64,000 bases of DNA from Streptomyces ferrugineus (GTDB lineage: Bacteria; Actinomycetota; Actinomycetes; Streptomycetales; Streptomycetaceae). Position numbers and translations under genes: made by a program. The DNA lies in assembly GCF_015160855.1 (NCBI RefSeq), contig NZ_CP063373.1, positions 186,001-250,000 on the forward strand, given 5' to 3'. This document shows, one piece after another, positions 46,560 to 60,856 of this stretch; positions within the stretch are counted from its first letter, which is position 1, and every line of letters starts with the position of its first letter. The notes beneath the pieces are model-generated. The model had not been told where the DNA came from. It worked only from the letters and a program-made list of their open reading frames with translations, and did not search any database.

Positions 46560-46636
46560 TGGTGGGGCTAACAGGATTTGAACCTGTGGCCTCATCCTTA
46601 TCAGGGATGCGCTCTAACCAACTGAGCTATAGCCCC
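46560..46636 (-). tRNA. tRNA-Ile (anticodon GAT)
   Basis: The minus strand begins GGGGCTATAGCTCAGTTGG; the anticodon loop is CTGATAA, the T arm ACAGGTTCAAATCCTGT, and the acceptor is GGGGCTA/TAGCCCC. CCA is encoded (46560-46562). Confidence 0.96.
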
Positions 46637-46674
46637 GCCGCGCTTTGCGGTGTGTCCCGCGCGCTGACTCCTGA

Positions 46675-46703
46675 AGATTAGCGCACGACGTGGGCAGTCC
46701 CAA
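46675..46703 (-). promoter_or_regulatory. Promoter of tRNA-Ile
   Basis: On the minus strand TTGGGA (46698-46703), 17-bp spacer and TAATCT (46675-46680) lie 39 bp before the tRNA. Confidence 0.55.
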
Positions 46704-46745
46704 AATCGGTTGTCGGAGGACCGTCAGCGGCGGTTCAGCCGCAGG

Positions 46746-47549
46746 TCACTCGTCCTCGGCGAGCGTCAGCTCGACGCCGCCCACGAAGCCGGCGGAGAGG
46801 TTGTAGATGAACGCGCCGAGCGTGGCCAGCGCCGTCGCGAGGACGACGTCGATGACCGCGATGATCGACGTGAACATCAGGACGTTCGGCAGCGACAGGA
46901 AGGACTGCAGGTCGAAGCCGTTCGACTCGTTCGAGCCGGTCGCCTCGGAGATCGTGCCGCCGACGGACGAGAAGACGCCCATCGCGTCCATGACCATCCA
47001 CAGCACCGCGGACGCGACGATCGTGCAGACGCCCAGCGCGATGGAGAGCAGGAAGCTGACCTTCATCACCGACCACGGGTCGGCCTTGGCCACCCGCAGA
47101 CGCGCCTTGCGGGTGCGCGGCGTCGTGCGCGCCCCGGTGCGGGGCCGGCGCACCGCGCTCCCGGGAGCGGGCGTCTGGTAGGCCTGCGGCGGGTGATAGG
47201 GCCCGGCGGCCTGCTGCTGCCGTTCCCCGGGCAGCGGTGACGCAGACGCCGCGGAGGCCGGCTGCGCCCCCGCGGGCTGAGGCTGCGGCTGGGCGCCCGC
47301 AGCGGCCGGGCCCGCACCGGCCGCGTACTGCTGGGGCTGCGAGCCTCGGGTGTCCGTCACGGTTCCCCCCTGGGATCCGGGTGTGTCGGGCGAGGAAGAG
47401 CCTTTCGCCGGCGACTTGATCGCTTTCAGCTGCGTGGTGTGCGTGTCCTTCGCAGACGCGGCGGAGCCACGGCCGCCGCCGTCCGTCTCCGTACCGGCCG
47501 TAGAACCGGTCGAGGTACCGGACGATCCGGCGCCCGTGGCTCCGCTCAC
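46746..47549 (-). CDS. DUF3566 family membrane protein
   Basis: 267 aa. The first ~145 residues are low-complexity Gly/Ser/Thr then Gln/Pro/Ala-rich. The C-terminal ~110 residues are the DUF3566 domain: RLRVAKADPWSVMKVSFLLS, two membrane helices, and LGAFIYNLSAGFVGGVELTL at the end. GTG 47549 lies 19 bp after the gyrA stop, so it belongs to the gyrase operon. The domain is conserved behind gyrA in actinobacteria (mycobacterial Rv0007). Function unknown. Confidence 0.92.
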   Translation of the reverse strand: MSGATGAGSSGTSTGSTAGTETDGGGRGSAASAKDTHTTQLKAIKSPAKGSSSPDTPGSQGGTVTDTRGSQPQQYAAGAGPAAAGAQPQPQPAGAQPASAASASPLPGERQQQAAGPYHPPQAYQTPAPGSAVRRPRTGARTTPRTRKARLRVAKADPWSVMKVSFLLSIALGVCTIVASAVLWMVMDAMGVFSSVGGTISEATGSNESNGFDLQSFLSLPNVLMFTSIIAVIDVVLATALATLGAFIYNLSAGFVGGVELTLAEDE

Positions 47550-47567
47550 GATGACTCACTCCTCGTG

Positions 47568-50159
<2,592 letters not shown>

Positions 50160-50201
50160 TGCTGGTGAAGGTCCTTCCTGGTGCGGTCAGCTGAGACCGA
50201 C

Positions 50202-52754
<2,553 letters not shown>

Positions 52755-53312
52755 TCACCCGTAGGTGTCGCCGGGCCCCGTGCTGCCGGGAGCGCGCAGC
52801 GGGCCGTAGCGGCGGACGGGGCCCCCGGGACCGTGCACCTTGATCTGCTTCACCGCGCCATGGCCGAGGTCCTCGTTGAGCCGGGCGACCAGCGTCGGGG
52901 CGAGCAGCCGCAGGTTCGTCGCCCAGGCCGTCGAGTCGCAGCGCACCACCAGGACGCGCTCGTCCTCGTCGTACTTCTCCGGCACACAGTGCTTGGCGAC
53001 GTCCTCGCCGACGATCTGGGGCCAGCGGCCCATCACACCGCCCACCGCGGCCGGGGTCTCCCAGCCCCGCTCGGTGATCAAGCGGTTAATGGCGGAGCCG
53101 AGCGCCATGGGGTCGCGTCCATCGGCCCGCGCGCCGGAGCGAAGGCCACCGCGCCGCGCCTGCTTCTTCTGCCGCGCCGCGTCCCCACGCGCGCGTGCCT
53201 GCTCCTTGGCCGCCCTGAGCGCCACGCGCGCGAGGTCGACGCCGGACGGCTCAGGGGTCTTCTTGGCCGCGTCGGGTGCGTCGGGGGCGTTCTCGGAAGG
53301 TTTCTCGCTCAT
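52755..53312 (-). CDS. dciA: DciA-like (DUF721) helicase-loading protein
   Basis: 185 aa. A disordered, basic N-terminus ([18 protein letters not shown]) is followed by the DUF721 KH-like domain: [20 protein letters not shown] and [21 protein letters not shown]. DciA is the ancestral loader of the DnaB helicase in bacteria without DnaC/DnaI, which fits its place beside recF and dnaA. The start follows recF with an ATGA overlap. Gene symbol by synteny and domain. Confidence 0.88.
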   Translation of the reverse strand: MSEKPSENAPDAPDAAKKTPEPSGVDLARVALRAAKEQARARGDAARQKKQARRGGLRSGARADGRDPMALGSAINRLITERGWETPAAVGGVMGRWPQIVGEDVAKHCVPEKYDEDERVLVVRCDSTAWATNLRLLAPTLVARLNEDLGHGAVKQIKVHGPGGPVRRYGPLRAPGSTGPGDTYG

Positions 53313-54430
53313 ACGCGCTCCACCGCCCCCTCCGACACCGAGTACCGCGCCCCGGTCAGTACGTGCGGTACGTCGTCGTCGACCGCGGCCGTCACCAGGA
53401 CCTGCTCGCCGGGCGCGACCAGTTCCGCCAGGCGCTCGCGGCGCCGGCTGTCCAGCTCGGCGAAGACGTCGTCGAGGACCAGCACCGGCTCGTTGCCCTC
53501 GGCCCGCAGCAGGTCGTACGACGCCAGGCGCAGCGCCAGCGCAAAGGACCAGGACTCGCCGTGGGAGGCGTATCCCTTGGCGGGCAACTGACCGAGTTTG
53601 AGCAGCAGATCGTCCCGATGCGGGCCCACGAGGGTGACGCCCCGCTCGATCTCCTGCTTACGGGCCTCGGCGAGCGCGGCCATCAGCTGCTCGAAGAGAT
53701 CCTCGCGCGTGTGCGCCTCGCCGGGCGCCGACGGCTTGTAGTCCAGGGCGACGGGGCCGCCGCCGGGGGCGAGCTGTTCGTACGCCTTGTCGGCCAGTGG
53801 CTGGATCGCCGCGATCAGGTCCAGGCGCTGGGCGAGCAACTCGGCGCCCGCGCGCGCGAGATGCTGGTCCCAGACGTCGAGTGTGGACAGGTCCATCGTG
53901 CGGCCGCCGTGCCGGCGGGCCAGCGCGGCGGACTTCAGGAGGGTGTTGCGCTGCTTGAGGACGCGCTCGTAGTCGGAGCGCACTCCCGCCATGCGCGGGG
54001 AGCGGGCGGTGATCAGCTCGTCGAGGAAGCGGCGCCGCTCGCCGGGGTCGCCCTTGACCAGGGCGAGGTCCTCCGGCGCGAACAGGACGGTCCGCACGAT
54101 GCCGAGCACGTCACGGGGTCTGACCTGCGAGGACCTGTTGATACGGGCCCGGTTGGCCTTGCCCGGGTTCAGCTCCAGCTCGACCAGCTGCTGCCGGTCG
54201 CCCTGCCGTACCTGCGCCCGGATGACCGCCCGGTCGGCGCCCATGCGGACCAGGGGGGCGTCGGAGGCGACGCGATGGCTGCCGAGGGTGGCGAGATAGC
54301 CGACGGCCTCGACGAGGTTGGTCTTGCCCTGGCCGTTGGGGCCGACGAAGGCGGTCACGCCCGGATCGAGCGGGACTTCGACCCGGGCGTACGAGCGGAA
54401 GTCGGCCAGCGACAGATGCGTGACGTGCAT
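53309..54430 (-). CDS. recF: DNA replication and repair protein RecF
   Basis: 373-aa SMC-like ATPase that loads RecA at gapped DNA with RecO/Rec[19 protein letters not shown] starts the protein, Walker A GPNGQGKT is at 30-37, the ABC signature is in [20 protein letters not shown], and Walker B is [12 protein letters not shown]. It overlaps dciA by ATGA. A consensus DnaA box lies upstream at 54478. Confidence 0.97.
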   Translation of the reverse strand: MHVTHLSLADFRSYARVEVPLDPGVTAFVGPNGQGKTNLVEAVGYLATLGSHRVASDAPLVRMGADRAVIRAQVRQGDRQQLVELELNPGKANRARINRSSQVRPRDVLGIVRTVLFAPEDLALVKGDPGERRRFLDELITARSPRMAGVRSDYERVLKQRNTLLKSAALARRHGGRTMDLSTLDVWDQHLARAGAELLAQRLDLIAAIQPLADKAYEQLAPGGGPVALDYKPSAPGEAHTREDLFEQLMAALAEARKQEIERGVTLVGPHRDDLLLKLGQLPAKGYASHGESWSFALALRLASYDLLRAEGNEPVLVLDDVFAELDSRRRERLAELVAPGEQVLVTAAVDDDVPHVLTGARYSVSEGAVERV

Positions 54431-54477
54431 GGTCGTTCGCCGACCTCCCCCAACGTGTGGTTCCGCTTTTCCCCAGC

Positions 54478-54486
54478 TGTGGACAA
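54478..54486 (-). promoter_or_regulatory. DnaA box upstream of recF
   Basis: TGTGGACAA, the exact reverse complement of TTGTCCACA, sits 48 bp before the recF start in the short gnd-recF gap. It could let DnaA influence recF-dciA transcription. Confidence 0.45.
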
Positions 54487-54555
54487 CCGGGCCACTCCCG
54501 AGGGTGCCAGGTCGGCATCCCCAGGGTGTGGATTACTTCTTCTCGTTTCCGACGG

Positions 54556-55431
54556 TCACTTCTTCTCGACCGCGTGGCCGCCGAACTGGTTCCGCAGCGC
54601 CGCGATCATCTTCATCTGCGGAGAGTCGTCCTGGCGGGACGCGAACCGCGCGAACAGCGACGCGGTGATCGCCGGCAGCGGCACCGCGTGGTCGATGGCG
54701 GCCTCCACAGTCCAGCGTCCCTCACCGGAGTCCTGTGCAAAACCCTTGAGCTTGTCCAGGTGCTCGTCCTCGTCGAGGGCGTTCACCGCGAGGTCCAGCA
54801 GCCAGGAACGTATGACCGTGCCCTCCTGCCAGGAGCGGAAGACCTCCCGGACGTCCGTGACGGAGTCGACCTTCTCCAGCAGCTCCCAGCCCTCGGCGTA
54901 GGCCTGCATCATGGCGTACTCGATGCCGTTGTGGACCATCTTCGCGAAGTGCCCCGCGCCGACCTTGCCGGCGTGCACGGCGCCGAAGTCGCCCTTCGGC
55001 TTGAGCGCGTCGAAGACCGGCTGCACCTTGGCGACGTTCTCCGCGTCGCCGCCGTACATCAGCGCATAGCCGTTCTCCAGGCCCCAGACGCCGCCGGAGA
55101 CGCCGCAGTCGACGAAGCCGATGCCCTTGGCCGCCAGCTCCTTAGCGTGCTTCTCGTCGTCCGTCCAGCGGGAGTTGCCGCCGTCCACGACGACGTCACC
55201 GGGGTCCAGCAGCTCCGCGAGCTCGTCGATGGTCGACTGGGTCGCGGCACCGGCCGGGACCATCACCCAGACCACGCGCGGGCCCGAGAGCTTGCCCACA
55301 AGCTCTTCCAGGCTGTGGACATCCGCGAGGTCCGCGTTGCGGTCGTATCCGACGACGGTGTGGCCCGCGCGACGGATCCGCTCGCGCATGTTGCCGCCCA
55401 TCTTGCCGAGGCCGACGAGACCGAGCTCCAT
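54556..55431 (-). CDS. gnd: 6-phosphogluconate dehydrogenase, decarboxylating (short form)
   Basis: 291 aa. The Rossmann motif GLGKMGGNM is at the N-terminus; DVVVDGGNSRWTDDEKHAK and DCGVSGGVWGLENGYALMYG carry substrate and cofactor residues, and KMVHNGIEYAMMQAYAEGWE is the 6PGDH signature with the catalytic Lys. This ~290-300 aa short form lacks the long C-terminal domain of E. coli Gnd. It makes ribulose-5-phosphate in the pentose phosphate pathway. Its place between dnaN and recF is a Streptomyces feature, as I recall. Confidence 0.95.
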   Translation of the reverse strand: MELGLVGLGKMGGNMRERIRRAGHTVVGYDRNADLADVHSLEELVGKLSGPRVVWVMVPAGAATQSTIDELAELLDPGDVVVDGGNSRWTDDEKHAKELAAKGIGFVDCGVSGGVWGLENGYALMYGGDAENVAKVQPVFDALKPKGDFGAVHAGKVGAGHFAKMVHNGIEYAMMQAYAEGWELLEKVDSVTDVREVFRSWQEGTVIRSWLLDLAVNALDEDEHLDKLKGFAQDSGEGRWTVEAAIDHAVPLPAITASLFARFASRQDDSPQMKMIAALRNQFGGHAVEKK

Positions 55432-55649
55432 CAGTTGTGTTCCTTAGGTCGCTGTGTGGCGTGCGGGGCGCCCTCGCACCCCTGGGGCACCTTCGTACCC
55501 ATGTCCGAGCCTAAACCCGGACGCACGTGCACATCCGTGGGCATACGCGCTCAGACGTACGCCCTCACCTGCGGCTTCACCGACAGTTCGTCCCCGGCAA
55601 CGGTGATCCACCGGTACCGGGGACGCTGTGGACGAACAACGGGGGCGGC

Positions 55650-56780
55650 TCAGCCGCTCAGGCGCACCGGCATGATCAGGTACTTGTAGGCCTCGTCCGC
55701 CTCGGCGTCCAGCGCAGGCTTGCCGCTCAGCAGCGCGGGCTTGGTGGACGTGGTGAACGACAGCTGGGCCACCGGGGAGTCGATGGCGCTCAGGCCGTCC
55801 AGCAGGAACGTGGGGTTGAAGGCGATCGAGATGTCGTCGCCCTCCAGCTGGGCGTCGACCCTTTCCACAGCCTGTGCGTCGTCGCTGGAACCGGCCTCCA
55901 GGATGAGCACGCCCTGCTCGAAGCTGAGGCGCACCGGCGTGTTCCGCTCGGCGACCAGGGCCACACGCTTGACGGCCTCCACGAAGGGGGCGGTCTCGAT
56001 CACGGCGACGGAGTTGAACTCCGTCGGGAACAGCGTGCGGTACTTCGGGAGGTCGCCCTCCAGCAGACGGGTCGTCGTACGGCGGCCCGCGCCCTCGAAG
56101 CCGATCAGGCCCTCGCCCGCACCGGAGCCCGAGAGCGCCAGGGTCACGCTGTCGCCGCTGGTGAGCGCCTTGGCGGTGTCCAGGAGCGTCTTGGCGGGGA
56201 CCAGGGCGACCGCGGAGGCCTCCGGGTTCTCCGGCTTCCACAGGAACTCGCGGACGGCGAAGCGGTAGCGGTCGGTGGACGCCAGGGTCACCGTGTCGCC
56301 CTCGATCTCGATGCGCACACCGGTCAGGACGGGCAGGGTGTCGTCACGGCCGGCGGCGATGGCGACCTGGGCGGCCGCGGAGGCGAAGACCTCACCGGGG
56401 ACGGTGCCCGTGGCGTTCGGCATCTGCGGCAGTGCCGGGTACTCCTCCACAGGCAGGGTGTGGAGTGTGAAGCGCGAGGAGCCGCAGACCACGGTCGCCC
56501 GTACACCGTCTGTGGAAATCTCCACCGGTCGGTTGGGCAGAGCGCGGCAGATGTCGGCGAGCAGCCGGCCGGAGACGAGGACGGTGCCCTCCTCGTCGAC
56601 CTCCGCCTCCACCGACACGCGCGCGGAGACCTCGTAGTCGAAGCTGGACAGGCTCAGAGCCCCGTCCTCGGCCTTCAGCAGCAGGCCGGCGAGGACAGGC
56701 GCCGGCGGACGGGCCGGGAGGCTGCGCGCCGCCCAGGCCACTGCCTCCGCGAGTACGTCGCGTTCCACCCGGATCTTCAC
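55650..56780 (-). CDS. dnaN: DNA polymerase III beta sliding clamp
   Basis: 376-aa clamp with three similar domains; begins KIRVERDVLAEAVAWAARSL and ends KYLIMPVRLSG with the conserved MPVR loop that lines the hydrophobic cleft. GTG 56780 has AGGAGG 8 nt upstream; the longer frame from 56891 adds a Gln/Glu tract not found in the family. It lies directly next to oriC and is transcribed away from it. Confidence 0.97.
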   Translation of the reverse strand: MKIRVERDVLAEAVAWAARSLPARPPAPVLAGLLLKAEDGALSLSSFDYEVSARVSVEAEVDEEGTVLVSGRLLADICRALPNRPVEISTDGVRATVVCGSSRFTLHTLPVEEYPALPQMPNATGTVPGEVFASAAAQVAIAAGRDDTLPVLTGVRIEIEGDTVTLASTDRYRFAVREFLWKPENPEASAVALVPAKTLLDTAKALTSGDSVTLALSGSGAGEGLIGFEGAGRRTTTRLLEGDLPKYRTLFPTEFNSVAVIETAPFVEAVKRVALVAERNTPVRLSFEQGVLILEAGSSDDAQAVERVDAQLEGDDISIAFNPTFLLDGLSAIDSPVAQLSFTTSTKPALLSGKPALDAEADEAYKYLIMPVRLSG

Positions 56781-56958
56781 TGTTGCCGCCTCCTGCTGTT
56801 GCCGGCGCTTCTCGGCCTGCCTGGCTTCGTCGTCTGTCTCGGTGTCGTCGGCCCCGGTGAGGGGAAGGACACCGGGAACAGTCTGACGCACCCCACTGAC
56901 AGTAGGTGCCTCTCGGGGTCAAGTCGTGACGAGGGGCAGCCGGGAGCCGGACAGCGAG

Positions 56959-57531
56959 TTGTGCACAGGACCCCCTTCGAAACGAATTCCCCGCTCTCTC
57001 TAGTCGGGAGTAGTAGTAGGGCCTGTGGATACCGTGGATAACCACGTTTGCCCAGCTCAGAGCGGAGATTTTGTCCACGGGCCCTGTGGGTGGCGGCGGT
57101 GGACAACTGGGTGCGGCTGTGGAGAACGGAAAGTTCTGCACACCCCATGCACAGGCTGAGGCGACTTCTCCCCAACGCCGTCCCCAGCTTTACCCACCTT
57201 TCCCACAGCCCAACCCGGCAGCTTTGTGTGACGCCTTTCACTCGACCCGGTGAGGAGGCGCGTCGCGTTGCCGAACAGTGGACAGCGATGTGGAGAAGCT
57301 GGGGATCACTGGGGACAACTGGCCCCAGCCTGTGGGTTGTCGGTGGACAACTCCGTGCACAGCCTGTGGATCTCCGCTCTGTCCACAGTCTGTGGAGATC
57401 GTTCGTCCACGAATCCACATGCCGATGACCTGGTCTGATCGTCTTTCAACAGGGACCGCTGTGGACACAGTCTGGACAACTTCCCAGTCCCCAGGGTGTG
57501 GACGGGAAAAACTCGCCGAATCTGTGGAGAG
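56959..57531. other. oriC: Chromosomal replication origin oriC (DnaA-box array)
   Basis: The 870-bp dnaN-dnaA gap holds about 18 DnaA-like boxes in both orientations. Examples are TTGTCCACG at 57071, GGTGGACAA at 57098 and 57342, TGTGGAGAA at 57118 and 57289, CTGTCCACA at 57379, TGTGGACAC at 57460 and TCTGGACAA at 57471; CGTGGATAA at 57033 is the strongest TTATCCAC-type copy. No open frame with coding character exists. Streptomyces origins lack a clear AT-rich 13-mer region, and none is evident here. The origin assignment is secure by position and boxes. Confidence 0.95.
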
Positions 57532-57582
57532 TGGCCGTAACGCGGCAGGTATTCGAACAGCCGCCGACCGCGGCATGACGAA

Positions 57583-57613
57583 GGGCGCCCCGGGATCTCG
57601 TCCCGGAGCGCCC
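57583..57613 (-). terminator. Terminator after dnaA
   Basis: GGGCGCCCCGGGA (57583-57595) pairs with TCCCGGAGCGCCC (57601-57613) with one mismatch; a 5-base loop. It shields oriC from dnaA transcription. Confidence 0.8.
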
Positions 57614-57650
57614 TCGGCGACGTACGACCGGCTCCGCCGGTGGCTGTGTC

Positions 57651-59588
57651 TCAGCCGTTCTTGATGCGGTTCGTGAGCTCGGTGACCTGGTTGTAGATGG
57701 AGCGTCGCTCGGCCATCAGATTGCGGATCTTGCGGTCGGCGTGCATCACCGTGGTGTGGTCGCGGCCGCCGAACAGCGCGCCGATCTTCGGCAGGGACAG
57801 GTCCGTCAGCTCACGGCACAGGTACATGGCGATCTGCCGGGCCGTGACGAGCTGGCGGCCGCGCGAGCTGCCGCACAGGTCCTCGACCGTGAGGCCGAAG
57901 TAGTCGGCGGTCGCGCTCATGATGGCGGTCGAGGTGATCTCCGGCGTCGCGTCGTCGCCACCGGGGATCAGGTCCTTCAGGACGATCTCCGTCAGGCCCA
58001 GGTCCACCGGCTGCCGGTTGAGCGAGGCGAACGCCGTCACCCGGATCAGCGCGCCCTCCAGCTCGCGGATGTTGCGTGAGATACGGGAGGCGATGAACTC
58101 CAGCACCTCCGGCGGGGCGTTGAGCTGCTCCTGGACCGCCTTCTTGCGCAGGATCGCGATACGCGTCTCCAGCTCGGGCGGCTGGACGTCGGTGATCAGA
58201 CCCCACTCGAAACGGTTCCGCAGCCGGTCCTCCAGGGTCACCAGCTGCTTGGGCGGCCGGTCGCTGGAGAGCACGATCTGCTTGTTGGCGTTGTGGAGCG
58301 TGTTGAAGGTGTGGAAGAACTCCTCCTGCGTCGACTCCTTGTCCGCCAGGAACTGGATGTCGTCGACGAGCAGGATGTCCATCTCGCGGTAGCGCTTGCG
58401 GAAGCTGTCGCCCTTGCCGTCGCGGATGGAGTTGATGAACTCGTTGGTGAACTCCTCGGAGCTCACGTACCGCACACGGGTGCCGGGATACAGGCTGCGC
58501 GCGTAGTGCCCGATCGCGTGCAGCAGGTGCGTCTTGCCGAGTCCCGACTCCCCATAGATGAAGAGGGGGTTGTAGGCCTTCGCGGGCGCTTCGGCGACGG
58601 CGACCGCGGCCGCGTGCGCGAAGCGGTTGGAGGCGCCGATGACGAACGTGTCGAAGAGGTACTTCGGGTTCAGGCGCGCGGTCGGCTCGCCGGGGCCGGG
58701 CGCCGGCGCGGGCTGCGCGGCCAGCGGGCCGGGGGCGCCGGTGGCCGGCAGGTTCGCGCCGACGGGGCCGCCGCGGTGCACATGGCCGGAGCCGACGGGC
58801 GGCTCGGGCAGCTCGCGCCGCACGCCCTGGTCGTAGTCGGCGCGCTGCTGGTCGTACTCCGGCCGCTGCTGCTCGTAGTCGGGGCGGTGTCCGTCGTAGT
58901 CGGGGCGGTGCCCGTCGTAGGACGGCCGCTCCATCGGCTGCGGGCGGTAGTCCTGAGAAGGGGAGCCGTAGGAGTCCTGTGCGTAGGAGTCCTGGGACGG
59001 CGATGCGTACGGGTCCCGCTCGGGGAAGCCGAGCCGCTGCTGCTGCCAGCCGTACTCGTCCTGTGTCGGGCGCGGCCAGCTGCCGGGGGCGGGCTCGGAG
59101 CGCTGGTACTCGCTTGGGTAGGCCGGACGCGCGGTGGGCAGCGGGTCCGCGGAGGAGCCGGACATCTGGTCGTCGGCGCGGTGGCGGCCGTAGCCCTCGT
59201 ACGAGGGGAGCTCGGGCTCCTCGTAACGGGGCTGGGGCGATGGGGGGCCTCCCTGCTCGAACGACGTCGAGCGCTTGGGGGCGGAAGGCATCGGCGGGGC
59301 CGGGGGGTCGCCGGCGGAGTCGTCGACGGTGATCGCGATACGGATCGGGCGGCCGCACTCGCGGCTCAGGGTGTCGCTGACGATCGGGGCCAGACGGCCC
59401 TCCAGTACGCCCTTCGCAAATTCGTTCGGTACGGCGAGCAGGGCGGTGTCCGCGACCAGCGCGAGCGGCTGGCAACGCCGGATCCAGTGCTCGTCCTTCG
59501 CCTCGACACCCTGCCCGCGGCCCTCACCGAGAAGCTGCTCCAGTACTCGTGGCCACACTGCGGCAAGATCGGCAGGTACGTCAGCCAC
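57651..59588 (-). CDS. dnaA: Chromosomal replication initiator DnaA
   Basis: 645 aa, larger than E. coli DnaA because of a long domain II. Domain I (1-85) begins [19 protein letters not shown]. Domain II (~90-300) is Pro/Tyr/Arg/Asp-rich with heptad-like repeats. The AAA+ domain III has Walker [12 protein letters not shown] (near 344) and Walker [10 protein letters not shown]. Domain IV ends with the DNA-binding signature [22 protein letters not shown] 59588 is used. It is autoregulated through a DnaA box at its promoter. Confidence 0.97.
   Translation of the reverse strand: MADVPADLAAVWPRVLEQLLGEGRGQGVEAKDEHWIRRCQPLALVADTALLAVPNEFAKGVLEGRLAPIVSDTLSRECGRPIRIAITVDDSAGDPPAPPMPSAPKRSTSFEQGGPPSPQPRYEEPELPSYEGYGRHRADDQMSGSSADPLPTARPAYPSEYQRSEPAPGSWPRPTQDEYGWQQQRLGFPERDPYASPSQDSYAQDSYGSPSQDYRPQPMERPSYDGHRPDYDGHRPDYEQQRPEYDQQRADYDQGVRRELPEPPVGSGHVHRGGPVGANLPATGAPGPLAAQPAPAPGPGEPTARLNPKYLFDTFVIGASNRFAHAAAVAVAEAPAKAYNPLFIYGESGLGKTHLLHAIGHYARSLYPGTRVRYVSSEEFTNEFINSIRDGKGDSFRKRYREMDILLVDDIQFLADKESTQEEFFHTFNTLHNANKQIVLSSDRPPKQLVTLEDRLRNRFEWGLITDVQPPELETRIAILRKKAVQEQLNAPPEVLEFIASRISRNIRELEGALIRVTAFASLNRQPVDLGLTEIVLKDLIPGGDDATPEITSTAIMSATADYFGLTVEDLCGSSRGRQLVTARQIAMYLCRELTDLSLPKIGALFGGRDHTTVMHADRKIRNLMAERRSIYNQVTELTNRIKNG
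58827..58926. repeat. 21-bp / 7-residue repeats in dnaA domain II
   Basis: The minus-strand translation reads YDGHRPD twice, then [14 protein letters not shown] and YDQ: about five degenerate 21-bp units. They encode part of the flexible linker and are a plausible site of length variation. Confidence 0.85.
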
Positions 59589-59698
59589 AGGGCACGCTCT
59601 CTCACAGGTCCCACGAACGTGTGATGGTGGGACGGGTCGGGATTCAAAGGGGGTGGAGCCGGATTCAGGGGGACAAGGGAACGAATCGGAGTTCAGTC

Positions 59699-59753
59699 AC
59701 GGTAGTCAGGGCGGCGGGTGCGGTTCAAGTTGTTGTCCCCAGCCTGTGGATAG
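59699..59753 (-). promoter_or_regulatory. dnaA promoter with DnaA box
   Basis: On the minus strand TTGAAC (59723-59728), 18-bp spacer and TACCGT (59699-59704). A DnaA box (TGTGGATAG on plus, 59745-59753) lies about 16 bp upstream of the -35, so DnaA can repress its own gene. Confidence 0.65.
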
Positions 59754-59774
59754 TGTCTCCCCGTGACCTCCGGT

Positions 59775-59804
59775 TTGACCGGATGGCGTAGCCGCGCGTA
59801 CCGT
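59775..59804 (+). promoter_or_regulatory. rpmH operon promoter
   Basis: TTGACC (59775-59780), 18-bp spacer, TACCGT (59799-59804), 168 bp before rpmH. The -10 is identical to that of the divergent dnaA promoter. Confidence 0.7.
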
Positions 59805-59972
59805 AACCAGGTCGAGTTGTCGATGGCTGCTGCCGCCTGCCTCCGATGGGCACAGATCGCGTCAAGGTGATCGGTAAGCGGTGCACTCGGGCGTAACTGC
59901 GAGCTACTCGTGGGCGCACGGTGACAGCCAGGACGGCACCCGCAAACACCGATTTCTTTCTGGAGCCCCCGA

Positions 59973-60110
59973 GTGAGCAAGCGCACCTTCCAGCCGAACA
60001 ACCGTCGTCGCGCGAAGACCCACGGCTTCCGGCTGCGTATGCGCACCCGTGCCGGCCGCGCGATTCTCGCGTCCCGCCGTAGCAAGGGTCGCGCCCGTCT
60101 GTCCGCCTGA
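59973..60110 (+). CDS. rpmH: 50S ribosomal protein L34
   Basis: 45-aa, highly basic: [20 protein letters not shown] and [18 protein letters not shown] match bL34 along the whole length. GTG 59973; GGAG lies 8-11 nt upstream. First gene of the rpmH-rnpA-yidD-yidC-jag-rsmG operon. Confidence 0.97.
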   Translation: MSKRTFQPNNRRRAKTHGFRLRMRTRAGRAILASRRSKGRARLSA

Positions 60111-60131
60111 TCCCGATCAGGTCATGACGTC

Positions 60132-60503
60132 GTGCTGCCCACCGAGAACCGGCTGAGGCGGCGCGAGGACTTCGCGACCGCGGTACGACGAGGACGCCGG
60201 GCAGGACGTCAGCACCTCGTCGTCCACTTTCGTAGCGGTGCCACGGACCCGCACGCGCCTGGGGAGAGCGCTCCCCCGACGCGTGCGGGTTTCGTCGTGA
60301 GCAAGGCGGTCGGTGGCGCGGTCGTACGGAACAAGGTGAAGCGCAGGCTTCGCCATCTGATGCGCGACCGAGTCGACCGGCTGCCCCCCGGTAGCCTGGT
60401 AGTCGTACGAGCGTTGCCCGGTGCGGGTGACGCCGACCATGCACAGCTGGCCCAAGACCTGGATGCCGCTCTGCAGCGGCTGCTGGGAGGGGGCGCGCGA
60501 TGA
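60132..60503 (+). CDS. rnpA: Ribonuclease P protein component
   Basis: 123 aa. [20 protein letters not shown] is the family start and [13 protein letters not shown] is the RNR motif that contacts the P RNA. Supports tRNA 5'-end maturation. GTG 60132 has only a weak ribosome site; coupling to rpmH is likely. Its stop overlaps yidD (ATGA). Confidence 0.95.
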   Translation: MLPTENRLRRREDFATAVRRGRRAGRQHLVVHFRSGATDPHAPGESAPPTRAGFVVSKAVGGAVVRNKVKRRLRHLMRDRVDRLPPGSLVVVRALPGAGDADHAQLAQDLDAALQRLLGGGAR

Positions 60504-60853
60504 AGTACCCACTGCTGGCTCTGATCAAGCTGTACCAGTGGACGATCAGTCCGCTGCTCGGGCCGGTGTGCAAGTACTACCCGTCGTGCTCCCACTACGG
60601 GTACACGGCCATCGACCGGCACGGTGCGATCAAGGGCACGGCGCTCACCGCCTGGCGCATCCTGCGGTGCAACCCGTGGTCGCTCGGCGGTGTGGACCAT
60701 GTCCCGCCACGCAAGCGGCCGCGGTGGCACGAGATGCTGCGCAACGCGTGGCGCGCACGGAAGGGCGGGCCCTCCGCCGCCGAAACGGCCACCGAGGACA
60801 ATGTTCCTTCGAGCCCGGCCGCAGAGACCTCGCCCCATGCCCAAGGAGCATGA
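60500..60853 (+). CDS. yidD: Membrane protein insertion efficiency factor YidD
   Basis: 117 aa. The YidD core is [35 protein letters not shown] with conserved cysteines, and [15 protein letters not shown]. The C-terminal ~35 residues are a non-conserved tail. It aids YidC-dependent insertion and sits 3 bp before yidC. Confidence 0.95.
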   Translation: MKYPLLALIKLYQWTISPLLGPVCKYYPSCSHYGYTAIDRHGAIKGTALTAWRILRCNPWSLGGVDHVPPRKRPRWHEMLRNAWRARKGGPSAAETATEDNVPSSPAAETSPHAQGA

Positions 60854-60856
60854 TTA

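Noticed and set aside
56781..57650. Short open frames in the oriC gap
   Set aside because: They are formed by repeated TGTGGA/TCCACA boxes and have no coding character.
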